64,000 nucleotides of DNA from Palsa-147 sp036513895 (lineage in GTDB: Bacteria; Acidobacteriota; Terriglobia; Acidiferrales; UBA7541): positions 1 through 64,000 of the forward strand of contig DATBYF010000075.1 in NCBI GenBank assembly GCA_036513895.1, read 5' to 3'. Made by a program: the position numbers and the translations under genes. The notes beneath the pieces were generated by a model. That model ran no database searches, had not been told where the DNA came from, and was given only the letters and a program-made list of their open reading frames with translations. This document shows, piece after piece, positions 1-7,945 of this stretch. Every line of letters begins with the position of its first letter. The stretch's first letter is position 1.

Positions 1-47
1 GCAATCTGTTGGTAGCCCGGATGAAAATCACATCCTATAATCTTCAT
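1..47 (-). CDS. IS110-family transposase, N-terminal fragment cut by window edge
   Basis: Only the first 15 codons lie in the window, reading MKIIGCDFHPGYQQI on the minus strand. The opening GCDFH with a following YQQ resembles the start of IS110/IS1111-type DEDD transposases, in which this Asp would be the first catalytic acid. A strong ribosome binding site, AAGGAG, sits 7 bases before the ATG, so the reading frame is deliberate and not chance. The rest of the gene and the far end of the element lie outside the window. The call rests on a short stretch, so the family is likely but the subgroup (IS110 or IS1111) cannot be decided. Confidence 0.7.
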   Translation of the reverse strand, partial: MKIIGCDFHPGYQQI

Positions 48-248
48 TGCGGCTCCTTCCTATCCGAGCCTTGTCTTGGCAAATTCAAGTTTACTCGGTA
101 GGCTCTCGGAGCCGCACTTCGTCATACAATCAAACGAAGTGAGGGATCTGCGGTCCGTACGGAAAGTCTCGATCAGTTTAGGCCGTATAGCGCCGCACCG
201 ACCCGCCTTGAGCTTCGAAGGGTTTTCGGTGCGCAGGCGACGAGCGAA
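48..248 (-). other. Structured non-coding flank between IS110-like start and pdxT
   Basis: This 201-bp stretch holds no convincing gene but is rich in inverted repeats: GCGGCTCC at 49-56 with its complement at 108-115, CACTTCGT at 115-122 with 134-141, and GCACCGA at 195-201 with 226-232. IS110-group elements keep a non-coding end upstream of the transposase that can encode a bridge RNA. However, positions about 121-168 also match a dispersed repeat at 32.7 kb, so the element end may lie near 113-120. The segment must also contain the pdxT promoter. Confidence 0.4.
121..168 (-). repeat. Dispersed repeat, copy A (pairs with 32697-32748)
   Basis: Read on the minus strand, this segment matches 32697-32748 on the plus strand. 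The shared blocks are CTTCCGTACG, CCGCAGATCCCTC, CTT, GTT and ATGAC in the same order and nearly the same spacing. The match fades next to the IS110-like leader. The core has the form of a short intergenic repeat and includes the 8-bp hairpin at 115-141. Confidence 0.55.
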
Positions 249-824
249 ATGAAAATCGGCATTCTCGCAATTCAGGGCGACTACGAAGCCCACGGCCGAA
301 TGCTAGAGCGGCTTGGCGTTGAGCCTGTCTACGTTCGCACGCCCGCCGATCTCGCCGGCCTCCGCGGGCTGATTATTCCCGGCGGCGAGAGCACCACGCA
401 CATGAAGATTCTCTCCGAAGAAGGTTTGCTCGAAGCGCTCCGAAAATACTCCGCGGATGGCGGCGCGTTTTTCGGAACGTGCGCCGGAGCAATTCTACTG
501 GCTCGCGAAGTGCATAATCCCGATCAGGCATCGCTCGGCTTCCTCGATATTTCCGTCCTGCGAAATGGCTATGGCCGTCAGCTCTCAAGCGATGTTCACC
601 TCGGCTCATCGAAACTCAAGGACGCGCCGCTGGAAATGGTGTTCATCCGCGCGCCGATCATCGCCTCCGTTGGCCCTGATGTGAAAGTTCTTGCCGAAGA
701 TGCCGGCCACCCGGTGCTCGTCGAGCAAGGACGAATTCTCGCGGCCACGTTTCATCCCGAGCTTACCGACGATTCGACAATCCATGAATATTTCATCAAA
801 ATGGCCCGCAACGGCCACAAATGA
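249..824 (+). CDS. pdxT: Pyridoxal 5'-phosphate synthase glutaminase subunit
   Basis: PdxT hydrolyses glutamine and passes ammonia to PdxS, which builds pyridoxal 5'-phosphate from ribose 5-phosphate and glyceraldehyde 3-phosphate. The 191-residue length is typical. The class-I glutaminase features are visible: GGES at residues 45-48, the nucleophile Cys78 in GTCAG, and the His169/Glu171 pair in FHPEL. The ATG has only a weak ribosome site. pdxS usually lies directly upstream but is absent here; an IS110-like element start is found instead, so pdxS is either further upstream beyond the element or elsewhere. The stop overlaps the next gene start by four bases (ATGA), so the two are probably translationally coupled. 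Confidence 0.95.
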   Translation: MKIGILAIQGDYEAHGRMLERLGVEPVYVRTPADLAGLRGLIIPGGESTTHMKILSEEGLLEALRKYSADGGAFFGTCAGAILLAREVHNPDQASLGFLDISVLRNGYGRQLSSDVHLGSSKLKDAPLEMVFIRAPIIASVGPDVKVLAEDAGHPVLVEQGRILAATFHPELTDDSTIHEYFIKMARNGHK

Positions 825-1270
825 TCCAGCCGCCACCCGCTAAATTGAAACGCACCAGAGTCCTGTTCGTTTGCGTCGGCAACTCCTGCCGAAGCCCGAT
901 AGCCGAAGCGATAGCGCGCCACTCAGCCTCCGACGTGATCGAAGCCACAAGCGCCGGGATCTCTCCGCTCGGACGCATCGCCGATCTCACACGAAAAATC
1001 CTGCTGGAAAAAGGTGTGAACGCCAGCGGCCTCGAATCGAAAGGCGTCCGCGAAGCATCCGCAATCGCGCCGGACCTGCTCATCAACATGACAGGAATTC
1101 CAGGGCGCACGATTTTCCCGGACATGCCCGTGGAAGATTGGAACGTTGAGGATCCGTACGGAGAAGATTTGGCAACCTACCGCCGCATCTGCGAAGATAT
1201 CGAAGGTCGCATCGAAGAATTGGCCGAACGATTGCGCCAGAAAGCTCGAGCAGAAAGACAAAGCTCCTAG
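821..1270 (+). CDS. Low-molecular-weight phosphotyrosine/arginine phosphatase
   Basis: A 149-residue cytoplasmic phosphatase of the LMW-PTP family. The P-loop CX5R is at residues 18-24 (CVGNSCR) followed by SP, and the general-acid Asp is probably D111 in the DPYG motif, as is usual for the family. Bacterial members act on tyrosine-phosphorylated proteins, or on protein phosphoarginine in the YwlE branch; the sequence alone does not settle which. It overlaps pdxT by four bases and is probably co-transcribed with it, although no functional link between the two is known. The C-terminal 20 residues are charged and may form a helical tail. Confidence 0.88.
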   Translation: MIQPPPAKLKRTRVLFVCVGNSCRSPIAEAIARHSASDVIEATSAGISPLGRIADLTRKILLEKGVNASGLESKGVREASAIAPDLLINMTGIPGRTIFPDMPVEDWNVEDPYGEDLATYRRICEDIEGRIEELAERLRQKARAERQSS

Positions 1271-1322
1271 CCCGCAATCGGCGCGGAATATAATCAGCGC
1301 GACGAGGACGTAACGGAGAATT

Positions 1323-2006
1323 GTGCGGCGAGAAAAAACCAGCGTATCTCAAGAAGATTACCTGAAGGCGATCCTCGAAACTCTGCAGGAAGACGAATTG
1401 CCGATCAGCGCGCGCCTGGCCGAGGATCTAGGCGTCACGCCACCAGCAGTCACGGCAGCCCTCAAGCGCATGGCCCGCGGCGGTTACGTGCGAGTCGGCC
1501 GCGACGGTCGAATCGCACTAACGGCAAAAGGCCGCTCCATCGCGCAGCACCTCGTGCTGCGGCATCGCCTCGCTGAAATGCTTCTCACCGAAGTGATCGG
1601 CCTCGAATGGACGCGCGCGCACGAAGAGGCTGAGCGCCTCGAACACGGAATCTCGCCCGAAGTCGCCGCTCTTCTACTGAAGCGCTTCGGCCACGCCAGC
1701 AGTTGCCCGCACGGCGTCCCGCTTTTCGGCGGTATGACCAAGCTGCGTCGCGAACACGGCGCGATTCGACTTTCCGATTCCGCTCTCGGCCACACTTATC
1801 AAATTCTGCGCGTCTATGAGAAAGATCCGAAATTCCTCGAATTCCTCACCGGATTGAACCTCAAGCCTGGAGCGCGAGTCCACGTCACCAATCGCGAATA
1901 TGACGAAACGATGACGCTCTCGCTTGCCGGCGCGCCCGGCAAAAAAATGCACGTCGGCAAGCCCGCCACCGAGCGCATTTGGGTGCGTCGCGTGTCCGCC
2001 GCTTGA
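1323..2006 (+). CDS. DtxR/MntR-family metal-dependent transcriptional regulator
   Basis: A 227-residue repressor of the iron/manganese-responsive DtxR group. The N-terminal winged helix (about residues 8-65, with SQEDYLKAI and VTPPAVTAALKRM) binds DNA. The middle dimerisation and metal-binding region carries HEEAERLEH (about 100-108) and CPHG near 128, both typical of the family. The last 60 residues resemble the FeoA/SH3-like domain found in longer members. Translation starts at a GTG with GGAG upstream. It lies 52 bp after the phosphatase gene and could be in the same transcript. No metal transporter lies nearby, so its regulon is not evident from context. Confidence 0.88.
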   Translation: MRREKTSVSQEDYLKAILETLQEDELPISARLAEDLGVTPPAVTAALKRMARGGYVRVGRDGRIALTAKGRSIAQHLVLRHRLAEMLLTEVIGLEWTRAHEEAERLEHGISPEVAALLLKRFGHASSCPHGVPLFGGMTKLRREHGAIRLSDSALGHTYQILRVYEKDPKFLEFLTGLNLKPGARVHVTNREYDETMTLSLAGAPGKKMHVGKPATERIWVRRVSAA

Positions 2007-2213
2007 ATCCGCGCCGAACCAAGAGTAACCTTTAACTAGCTTTGACTAGCATTCGGCGGTCCCCTTCCTGCCGACCGGGGGTCTTCATCACGACCTTCTC
2101 AATCTATAGCCAATCTAGAACGTCGCTCGAGTGGACGGTGATGTCTCTTCTAGCACTACCTCAATGGCTAGAACCGCCCGCGCCTGCTAATCTAAACATC
2201 TGAGGTGATGCGA

Positions 2214-3440
2214 ATGCGTACTACGTTCTTGGTCTCGCTCTTGCTTTCAATAGTTGTGCTCTCGATGCCGTCTGCAACCGCGGCACAGGTCGGAGTTTCT
2301 ATTACCATTGCTCCTCCGGTTCTCCCTGTTTATGAACAGCCGATTTGCCCCGCGCCAAATAATATTTGGACGCCGGGATACTGGGCCTATGGACCGGACG
2401 GATATTATTGGGTCCCGGGAACGTGGGTCGAGGCGCCGCAGGTTGGTTTCCTTTGGACTCCTGGATATTGGGGCTGGGGTGAGGGCGCTTACCTATGGCA
2501 TGGCGGGTATTGGGGACCCCATATAGGTTTTTACGGCGGAGTTAATTATGGCTTCGGCTATGGCGGCGTGGGCTACGTCGGAGGAGAATGGAGAAACGGC
2601 GGTTTCTTCTACAACCAGTCGGTGAACCGCGTCAACGTCACGGTCATTCATAACGTATACAACAAAACTGTCGTCGTAAACAATTCGTCCCACGTCAGCT
2701 TTAACGGCGGCACGGGCGGAATTCAGGCGCGCCCGACTGCTGCGGAAGAAGTTGCGGCACGCGATCATCACGTCGAGGCAACAGCCGTCCAGACACAGCA
2801 CGAACATGCGGCCAGCACGAACCACGAATTGCTCGCGTCCGTGAACCACGGCAAGCCGGCAATCGCAGCAACGGCCAAGCCGGGGGAATTCAGCGGAAAA
2901 GGCGTGGTCGCCGCACGTGCAGCCGGCCCCGCACCTCGCGCAGCAACGACGACTAAGACCGATCGTGCGCCGGCCGCAAGCACCACGCATCCGGCGACGA
3001 CCGAGCACCCAGCGGCTGCAACTCGAACGGATCGTCCGCCGGCTGCAAGCACCACGCATCCGGCAACGACCGAGCACCCCGCGGCTACAACTCGCACGGA
3101 TCGTCCGCCGGCCGCAAGCACTACGCATCCGGCAACGACCGAGCACCCCGCGGCTACAACGCACACGGATCGTCCGCCAGCCGCAAGTACCACGCATCCG
3201 GCGACGACCGAGCATCCCGCGGCTACAACGCACACGGATCGCCCGCCGGCCGCAAGCACCACGCATCCAGCGGCGACCGAGCACCCGGCCACTACGACTC
3301 ACAACGCGCCGGCGCCAAAGCCGCAAGCAGAGCACGCACCTGCTGCGCACACGCAGAGCGCGCCGAAAAGTCAGCCGCAACACCAAGCTACGCCGAAGGC
3401 CGAAAGCAAGCCTCCAGCGCACGAAGAGAAGCCTCACTAA
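2214..3440 (+). CDS. Exported YXWGXW-type repeat protein with tandem Thr/Pro/His repeats
   Basis: The protein begins with a clear signal peptide ending near ATAA-Q. Residues about 50-110 carry repeated WTPGYW / YYWVPGTW / LWTPGYWGW motifs of the YXWGXW family, whose function is poorly known but which is typical of secreted, surface-associated proteins. From about residue 250 a 23-residue unit (TDRPPAASTTHP followed by ATTEHPAATT and a basic residue) is repeated five times, then a Lys/Pro/Gln/His-rich tail. I place the start at ATG 2214, because GAGG at 2202-2205 is correctly spaced for it; GTG 2205 and ATG 2208 are too close. The low-complexity half is probably an extended, disordered stalk. 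Confidence 0.75.
   Translation: MRTTFLVSLLLSIVVLSMPSATAAQVGVSITIAPPVLPVYEQPICPAPNNIWTPGYWAYGPDGYYWVPGTWVEAPQVGFLWTPGYWGWGEGAYLWHGGYWGPHIGFYGGVNYGFGYGGVGYVGGEWRNGGFFYNQSVNRVNVTVIHNVYNKTVVVNNSSHVSFNGGTGGIQARPTAAEEVAARDHHVEATAVQTQHEHAASTNHELLASVNHGKPAIAATAKPGEFSGKGVVAARAAGPAPRAATTTKTDRAPAASTTHPATTEHPAAATRTDRPPAASTTHPATTEHPAATTRTDRPPAASTTHPATTEHPAATTHTDRPPAASTTHPATTEHPAATTHTDRPPAASTTHPAATEHPATTTHNAPAPKPQAEHAPAAHTQSAPKSQPQHQATPKAESKPPAHEEKPH
2958..3302 (+). repeat. Five tandem 69-bp repeats inside the YXWGXW gene
   Basis: Five consecutive in-frame 69-bp units start at 2958, 3027, 3096, 3165 and 3234. Each encodes 23 residues; copies differ mainly by synonymous or single-residue changes, and the outer copies are the most divergent. 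The high identity suggests expansion and contraction by recombination or slippage, so copy number may vary among strains. Confidence 0.9.
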
Positions 3441-3449
3441 CCTACTTGT

Positions 3450-3477
3450 GGTGGGCCCAGCATCGGCCGGGCCCACC
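3450..3477 (+). terminator. GC-rich hairpin after the YXWGXW gene
   Basis: A perfect 9-bp inverted repeat (GGTGGGCCC at 3450-3458 and its complement at 3469-3477) with a 10-base loop lies 9 bp after the stop codon. There is no U-tract, so it may act as a transcript-end stabiliser or belong to a REP-like family rather than be a classic intrinsic terminator. Confidence 0.45.
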
Positions 3478-3795
3478 GCGATTCCTCTGTGAATAGTTCT
3501 GTCGTCGCGCGCGAGAATTAAGTTTCGCTATTGTAGAGGCCAGTTACGCGCCCGGCATCTCGCTCCAGAGCACCTCATCTAAAGCGTAACTCACCAGGAC
3601 TTAGTTTCACTGCCTGACCTCGGTGAAATGTTCTGGCTGCCTTCCGCGTATACAACTTCAGGAGGCCCCGATGCCGAATCACCGATTCCGTTTGTTCATA
3701 TTTCCGCGGGGACGGTGGGCTCGTTGTCCGGGACCGCTGCAAGATACAAGTCGCGATCGCAATTCCTGAGAAGCGTATGTTGTTTCAGGGAGCGT
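3478..3795. other. Intergenic stretch with one possible small ORF
   Basis: The 318-bp stretch between the hairpin and the DUF2306-like gene has no recognisable gene homologue. It contains one small ORF with a strong ribosome site at 3671-3769, listed separately. An in-frame upstream extension of the membrane-protein gene to ATG 3628 is open, but has no family resemblance and lacks a good ribosome site. Confidence 0.4.
3671..3769 (+). CDS. Possible 32-residue small ORF with strong ribosome site
   Basis: An ATG at 3671 follows AGGAGG with ideal spacing and opens a 32-codon, arginine-rich ORF that ends 26 bp before the next gene. It has no recognisable relatives and could be a leader peptide controlling the membrane-protein gene, or chance. 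The ribosome site, stronger than those of most genes here, is the only evidence. Confidence 0.22.
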   Translation: MPNHRFRLFIFPRGRWARCPGPLQDTSRDRNS

Positions 3796-4527
3796 ATGAA
3801 CGCACAGGCGAGTACTCAAGACGCTGGCCGGCGGAAAGAGTATCGGCCTTCGCTTTGGTTACGCACAGGTTTCTGGGCGTGCATCGCCATCTCCGTTGCG
3901 GTCGTCTTCAGGCGGCTATTTACGCTGGTTTCACCTCCGCGAGCCGGGCCGCCCCAGTTGCTCGCACTGGATGCCGTATTCGCGTCGCATGCAACGCTTA
4001 CATTGGCGCACATTGTTCCCGCGCTGGCGTTTGTATTGGTAGCGCCTCTAGTTGTTTTCCGCATCCCCGCCAACGCTGCGTGGCCGCAGCGCCTGATTTT
4101 TCCACTTGGAACAGTGGTTGGAATAACCGCCTACTTAATGAGCGTGTATTCTGTCGGCGGATGGACGGAGCGCTCTGCTGTTCTACTGTTTAACAGTCTT
4201 TTTCTCTTCTCGTTGTTTCGCGCTTACCAATATGCGCGAAGAGGCGAATGGCTTTTGAAACGGCGATGGATGTTGCGGGCGATCGTGATTCTCCTTGGCA
4301 TTGCTACAACACGTCCGGTGATGGGAATATTCTTCGCCACCAGTCGTCTCACCCACCTTGAACCAAGCCAGTTCTTCGGCATCGCCTTTTGGATCGGATT
4401 CTCCATCAACACACTTGTCGTCGAGCTCTGGCTCCGCTCCAGGGATCGTCAATCTGAACTTGAAACGATGGCCACGCATCCCGGCACATTTTCTGATAAA
4501 AGAGGCAAAGGGTATTCTGAACCGTGA
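3796..4527 (+). CDS. Integral membrane protein, DUF2306-like
   Basis: A 243-residue protein with about six hydrophobic segments (near residues 25-42, 66-90, 98-120, 128-148, 160-182 and 192-214) and a polar C-terminal tail. The pattern, with conserved-looking His residues at the start of the second helix (SHATLTLAHIVPA), fits the DUF2306 membrane family, whose function is unknown. I chose ATG 3796, which has GGGAG just upstream, over ATG 3628, which adds 56 residues without membrane or family character. The stop overlaps the GTG start of the hydrolase gene by four bases, so the pair is an operon. Confidence 0.62.
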   Translation: MNAQASTQDAGRRKEYRPSLWLRTGFWACIAISVAVVFRRLFTLVSPPRAGPPQLLALDAVFASHATLTLAHIVPALAFVLVAPLVVFRIPANAAWPQRLIFPLGTVVGITAYLMSVYSVGGWTERSAVLLFNSLFLFSLFRAYQYARRGEWLLKRRWMLRAIVILLGIATTRPVMGIFFATSRLTHLEPSQFFGIAFWIGFSINTLVVELWLRSRDRQSELETMATHPGTFSDKRGKGYSEP

Positions 4528-5204
4528 ACAAGTCTGAAATTTTACCGTTTGCAGATAGTCATCGAGAATTTCCAGTGCGAGGCTATTTTCACGTTCCAGC
4601 GAATGCCTCGGGCGATTGTCTCGTCATTACTCACGGTGCTGGGTCGAACTGCCAATCCCAACTTCTGATTGCGTTGGCAACGAATTTCTCCGACTCCGGA
4701 ATGACAGTCCTTCGATGTGATCTTAACTACCGCCAATTGCGGCCACATGGGCCGCCGCCTCGCGGCAGCGCTGAACGCGATCAAGAGGGATTAAGAAGCG
4801 CAATCGATGCAATGAGGCAAAAAGTTTTGGGTCGTGTCTTCTTGGGCGGACATTCCTACGGCGGCAGGCAAGCATCAATGTTGGCGGCGTCTGATGCAAC
4901 GCTGGTCGATGCGTTGCTACTCCTGTCGTATCCGCTTCATCCTCCGAATCGGCCTTCTGAGTTACGTACGGCTCACTTCCCAACCCTCCATACCCCGGCT
5001 TTGTTCGTCCATGGCGCCCGTGACGCCTTCGGCACGAATGAAGAACTGGCGGCAGCGCTGAAGCTAATACCAGCACGCACTGAATTGTTGACCATCGAAA
5101 ATTCGGGGCATGAACTAATCACCGCAAAGAATCGTGCTTACCTATCGGAGATGGTACCAACTGCATTTGCTGCGTTTTCTAGCGAGGGGCTTCCAATTGA
5201 TTAG
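4524..5204 (+). CDS. Alpha/beta hydrolase (KANL3/Tex30 or dienelactone-hydrolase-like)
   Basis: A 226-residue cytoplasmic alpha/beta hydrolase. The nucleophile elbow GHSYGG places Ser111 as nucleophile; Asp167 (GARDAF) and His196 (SGHEL) complete a plausible triad, and THGAG at 36-40 forms the oxyanion-hole strand. The length and GHSYGGR elbow resemble the small KANL3/Tex30-like group, whose substrates are unknown. It starts with GTG overlapping the stop of the upstream membrane-protein gene. The conserved coupling suggests a shared role, but the sequence does not reveal it. Confidence 0.75.
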   Translation: MNKSEILPFADSHREFPVRGYFHVPANASGDCLVITHGAGSNCQSQLLIALATNFSDSGMTVLRCDLNYRQLRPHGPPPRGSAERDQEGLRSAIDAMRQKVLGRVFLGGHSYGGRQASMLAASDATLVDALLLLSYPLHPPNRPSELRTAHFPTLHTPALFVHGARDAFGTNEELAAALKLIPARTELLTIENSGHELITAKNRAYLSEMVPTAFAAFSSEGLPID

Positions 5205-5312
5205 GCACTGTCGATGGGCTCGGTCTCGCGTTAGGATTGCCGCACCTTTGGCTTTGCAAGAATGCGATTCTTCCTGTATTAGCATAAGGTGAACTGCAGA
5301 GGAGAATGGATC

Positions 5313-6041
5313 ATGAAGATAGCCCGAAACATTATGAACCCGATCATATTTGCAGCATTGTTTCTCGCTTTGCTGCTAAGCGTTTCTTCGGAGGCACGCG
5401 CTCAAGCCACCGCTGCGTCCTATGCCAACATGGCTCCCGTCGATCAGTACCTCATCGCCGATCGGAATGCCGAGATCGCGATGGCACGTAGCGCAGCGCC
5501 ACCGTCGATTTCTGCTGATGCCGAAGTCATGATCCTCGGCCGCCATGGCTACGAAACCGCCGTCAAGGGCAAGAATGGTTTCGTTTGCATCGTAGAGCGA
5601 TCATGGATGTCCCAGTTTGACTTTCCGCAGTTCTGGAATCCGAAGATGCGAGGTCCAATCTGCTTTAATCCACCCGCAGTGCGCTCGATCCTGCCCCTGA
5701 CATTTAAGAGAACGGAGTTGGTATTGGCCGGACTATCCAAACCTCAGATCATCGAGGGCATCAAGGCTTTCGATGCAAAAGAATTACCACCCGTCGCACC
5801 CGGCGCGATGTGCTTCATGATGTCGCCCCAGGGCTATCTGAACGACTCAGCCGGGCATTGGGTTCCTCATCTGATGTTTTACGTTCCGCTCACAGATCCC
5901 AAGTCGTGGGGAGCGGATTTAGCGGGCTCCCCGGTGATGTTGAATCCCCAATTCGCAGGCGCTCCGGAGCCGATTACCGAGTACATGATTGCTGTGTCCA
6001 CGTGGTCAGATGGAACTCCCGCTCCCAACGATGCACAGTGA
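5313..6041 (+). CDS. Exported protein of unknown function
   Basis: A 242-residue protein with a classic signal peptide (MKIARNIMN, hydrophobic core, cleavage after EARAQ). The mature part contains three Cys residues and a motif of the form FVCIVERSWM, followed by a Pro-rich central region. I do not recognise a domain. The start is ATG 5313, placed 8 bases after GAGGAG; the in-frame ATG at 5289 is less well placed. It stands alone between the hydrolase and the NmrA-like gene, in the same orientation. Confidence 0.65.
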   Translation: MKIARNIMNPIIFAALFLALLLSVSSEARAQATAASYANMAPVDQYLIADRNAEIAMARSAAPPSISADAEVMILGRHGYETAVKGKNGFVCIVERSWMSQFDFPQFWNPKMRGPICFNPPAVRSILPLTFKRTELVLAGLSKPQIIEGIKAFDAKELPPVAPGAMCFMMSPQGYLNDSAGHWVPHLMFYVPLTDPKSWGADLAGSPVMLNPQFAGAPEPITEYMIAVSTWSDGTPAPNDAQ

Positions 6042-6148
6042 GAAAGACGCACACTGATAACGCACAGTGATAAAGATACGCAGTGACGTCTGACCCTCAA
6101 TGCGTACCTCACAGCTAAAACTTGCCTTGCTGCAAACAGGAGCACCAG

Positions 6149-7042
6149 ATGATCGTAGTAACGCTTGCAACGGGACGCACCGGAAGCGCAGCAACGAAAG
6201 CCTTGCGCGCCAAAGGTGAAAAAGTTCGCGTGGTTGGGCGTGACGCGAAGAAGTTGACACCGCTCGAGCAGTTAGGCGCGGAACCTTTCGTTGGTGACGT
6301 CGAAGATGTCACTTCAATGACTGAAGCTTTCAACGGCGCTTCCGCCGTCTATCTGGTTCTGCCCGAGGACATCTCACAACGGGATTTGAGGGCGCATCAA
6401 GAACGCGTTTCCGACTCCTACGCCGCAGCAATCGCCAACGCCCATGTAGAGTTCGTCGTTAATCTAAGCAGTATCGGCGCTCAGCACGCGAAAAACACTG
6501 GCCCCATCGTCGGCCTGCATAATCAGGAACAAAAGCTCAATAGAGTCGCCGGGCTCAACGTCCTCCATCTGCGCGCAGCGTATTTTATGGAAAATCTGTT
6601 CATGAGTATCGCACCTCTGCGTTCGACAGGAACGGTGCCGGGCGGTTTAAGGGCAGATGCGCCAATCCCGTGGATAGCCACGAAAGACATCGGCGAGTAT
6701 GCTGCCCTTCGTCTCGCGGCTCGTAATTTTTCCGGCAGTTCGATCCAGGAGTTACACGGACAGCGGGACATCTCCATGAACGAGGCGGCTTCCATAGTCG
6801 GCAACGCTATCGGCAAGCCCAATCTCGAATACGTGCAAATTCCTAGCCCGATGCTTGAGCCGGCGCTTTTGAAGATGGGACTACCTCAAAAGACTGCACA
6901 ACTGATCGTTGAGATGTGGAATGGCGCGAACGTGGGCCTAATCGCGCCCCAGGAAAAGCGCTCGATAAAAAATACAACGCCCACCACACTCGAATCATTC
7001 GTCACCGGAGTCTTCGCCCCCGCCTATCTGCAGACAGTCTGA
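6149..7042 (+). CDS. NmrA-like NAD(P)-binding protein
   Basis: A 297-residue SDR-like protein of the atypical NmrA / NAD(P)H:quinone-oxidoreductase-like group. It begins IVVTLATGRTGSAA, a variant of the glycine-rich dinucleotide-binding loop, followed by a beta-alpha pattern and an Arg-rich NADP-selecting segment (VVGRDAKK). The family's typical Tyr/Lys catalytic pair is not evident, as expected for NmrA-type sensors or reductases. ATG 6149 follows CAGGAG with 6-base spacing and is preferred over the upstream TTG. The 107-bp gap before it contains degenerate copies of an ACGCACAGTGA-like string. Confidence 0.75.
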   Translation: MIVVTLATGRTGSAATKALRAKGEKVRVVGRDAKKLTPLEQLGAEPFVGDVEDVTSMTEAFNGASAVYLVLPEDISQRDLRAHQERVSDSYAAAIANAHVEFVVNLSSIGAQHAKNTGPIVGLHNQEQKLNRVAGLNVLHLRAAYFMENLFMSIAPLRSTGTVPGGLRADAPIPWIATKDIGEYAALRLAARNFSGSSIQELHGQRDISMNEAASIVGNAIGKPNLEYVQIPSPMLEPALLKMGLPQKTAQLIVEMWNGANVGLIAPQEKRSIKNTTPTTLESFVTGVFAPAYLQTV

Positions 7043-7085
7043 CAGCGCTTCAACGAAGAAGCCTCAACTCCCGATGAACGCGCCT

Positions 7086-7856
7086 TCACGATCGCAGCGT
7101 TTCGACACGGTAGAGTTTCACCGTGTTTGAGATCGTCGAGACGACGAGCATGGCCGTCATCCCCGCGATGGCGATGACTCCGCCCACGTCAAAGACGCGA
7201 TACGCAGAGCCGAAAGCTCGCGCGCCGGGATCCAGCCACAGCGCGATGTTTCCGAGCGCGAGCACAATCCGGAGTTCGGTGAGGCCGAATTTTGCGAAGG
7301 ACATTTGAAAGGTTCCCAGCGTGTATGTCGCGAGATACGACTGCCCCGAGAGCATCAGGAACGCGATGAACATGCAGAGCGCGACACGCCAGTCCATGAA
7401 GCCGGAAACCGCAAGGCCGACCATCAAGAAAAGGCCGCCAAACATGTCAACCATGTGATCCACATAAAATCCGTAGCGCGGCCGCTGGCGGTTTCGCAGC
7501 CGCGCCACCGTGCCGTCGAGACTGTCGCCGAACCAGTTGAGGATGAGAAAAGCAGACGCCAGCATCAGCCCAACGCGATGCGTGCGCCCCATCGCGTAGC
7601 TCACACCTGCCAGGAGCATAGCGACGAAGCCGAGCAGCGTCAGGTGATCGGAATTGACCCACGCCGGCATGCGCGCTGCAAGCCACGCAAGCGCTTTACG
7701 TTCGGCGACGGCGGTGAAGCTCTCCTGCACGCGCACGGCATCCTTGAACGCAATGGACGTCTTCGTTTCGCTAGCGAGCGTTTCGCGCGCGGGAGCTTTC
7801 ATCTGGAGCTTGCCGGTTACTGCGACTTCGGGCACCAGGCTGGTTGTGTCTTCCAT
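7086..7856 (-). CDS. CDP-alcohol phosphatidyltransferase family membrane enzyme
   Basis: A 256-residue integral membrane enzyme that joins a CDP-linked lipid or polyol to an alcohol acceptor. The family signature is visible as DGTVAR at residues 114-119, then G129, D133 and D137, the acidic residues that hold the catalytic metal ions. About 6 membrane segments follow or overlap this motif. The first 45 residues are polar and probably cytoplasmic. The start is ATG 7856, correctly spaced behind GAGGAGGAG; an upstream in-frame ATG adds an unlikely hydrophobic leader. The acceptor (glycerol phosphate, inositol or other) cannot be read from the sequence. Confidence 0.82.
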   Translation of the reverse strand: MEDTTSLVPEVAVTGKLQMKAPARETLASETKTSIAFKDAVRVQESFTAVAERKALAWLAARMPAWVNSDHLTLLGFVAMLLAGVSYAMGRTHRVGLMLASAFLILNWFGDSLDGTVARLRNRQRPRYGFYVDHMVDMFGGLFLMVGLAVSGFMDWRVALCMFIAFLMLSGQSYLATYTLGTFQMSFAKFGLTELRIVLALGNIALWLDPGARAFGSAYRVFDVGGVIAIAGMTAMLVVSTISNTVKLYRVETLRS

Positions 7857-7945
7857 TTGAGTCTCCTCCTCAATCATGGCTTTCTTCCTCACGTACATAA
7901 AAAAGATCAATTACGAACTCGAAAATGCAAACTGCACCGTGAGGT

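Noticed and set aside
48..248. Bridge RNA as a firm call
   Set aside because: Hairpins are present, but part of the stretch belongs to a dispersed repeat and only about 70 bp can be element DNA; without the rest of the element this stays a possibility.
60..293. 77-codon minus-strand ORF overlapping the pdxT start
   Set aside because: No ribosome site or family character, and it overlaps the IS110-like leader and pdxT.
2958..3302. Tandem repeats as a CRISPR array
   Set aside because: The units are directly adjacent with no unique spacers and stay in frame with a coding sequence.
2493..3476. Long minus-strand ORF over the YXWGXW gene
   Set aside because: It is antisense to a gene with signal peptide and ribosome site; the Arg/Cys-rich translation is a by-product of the 69-bp repeats.
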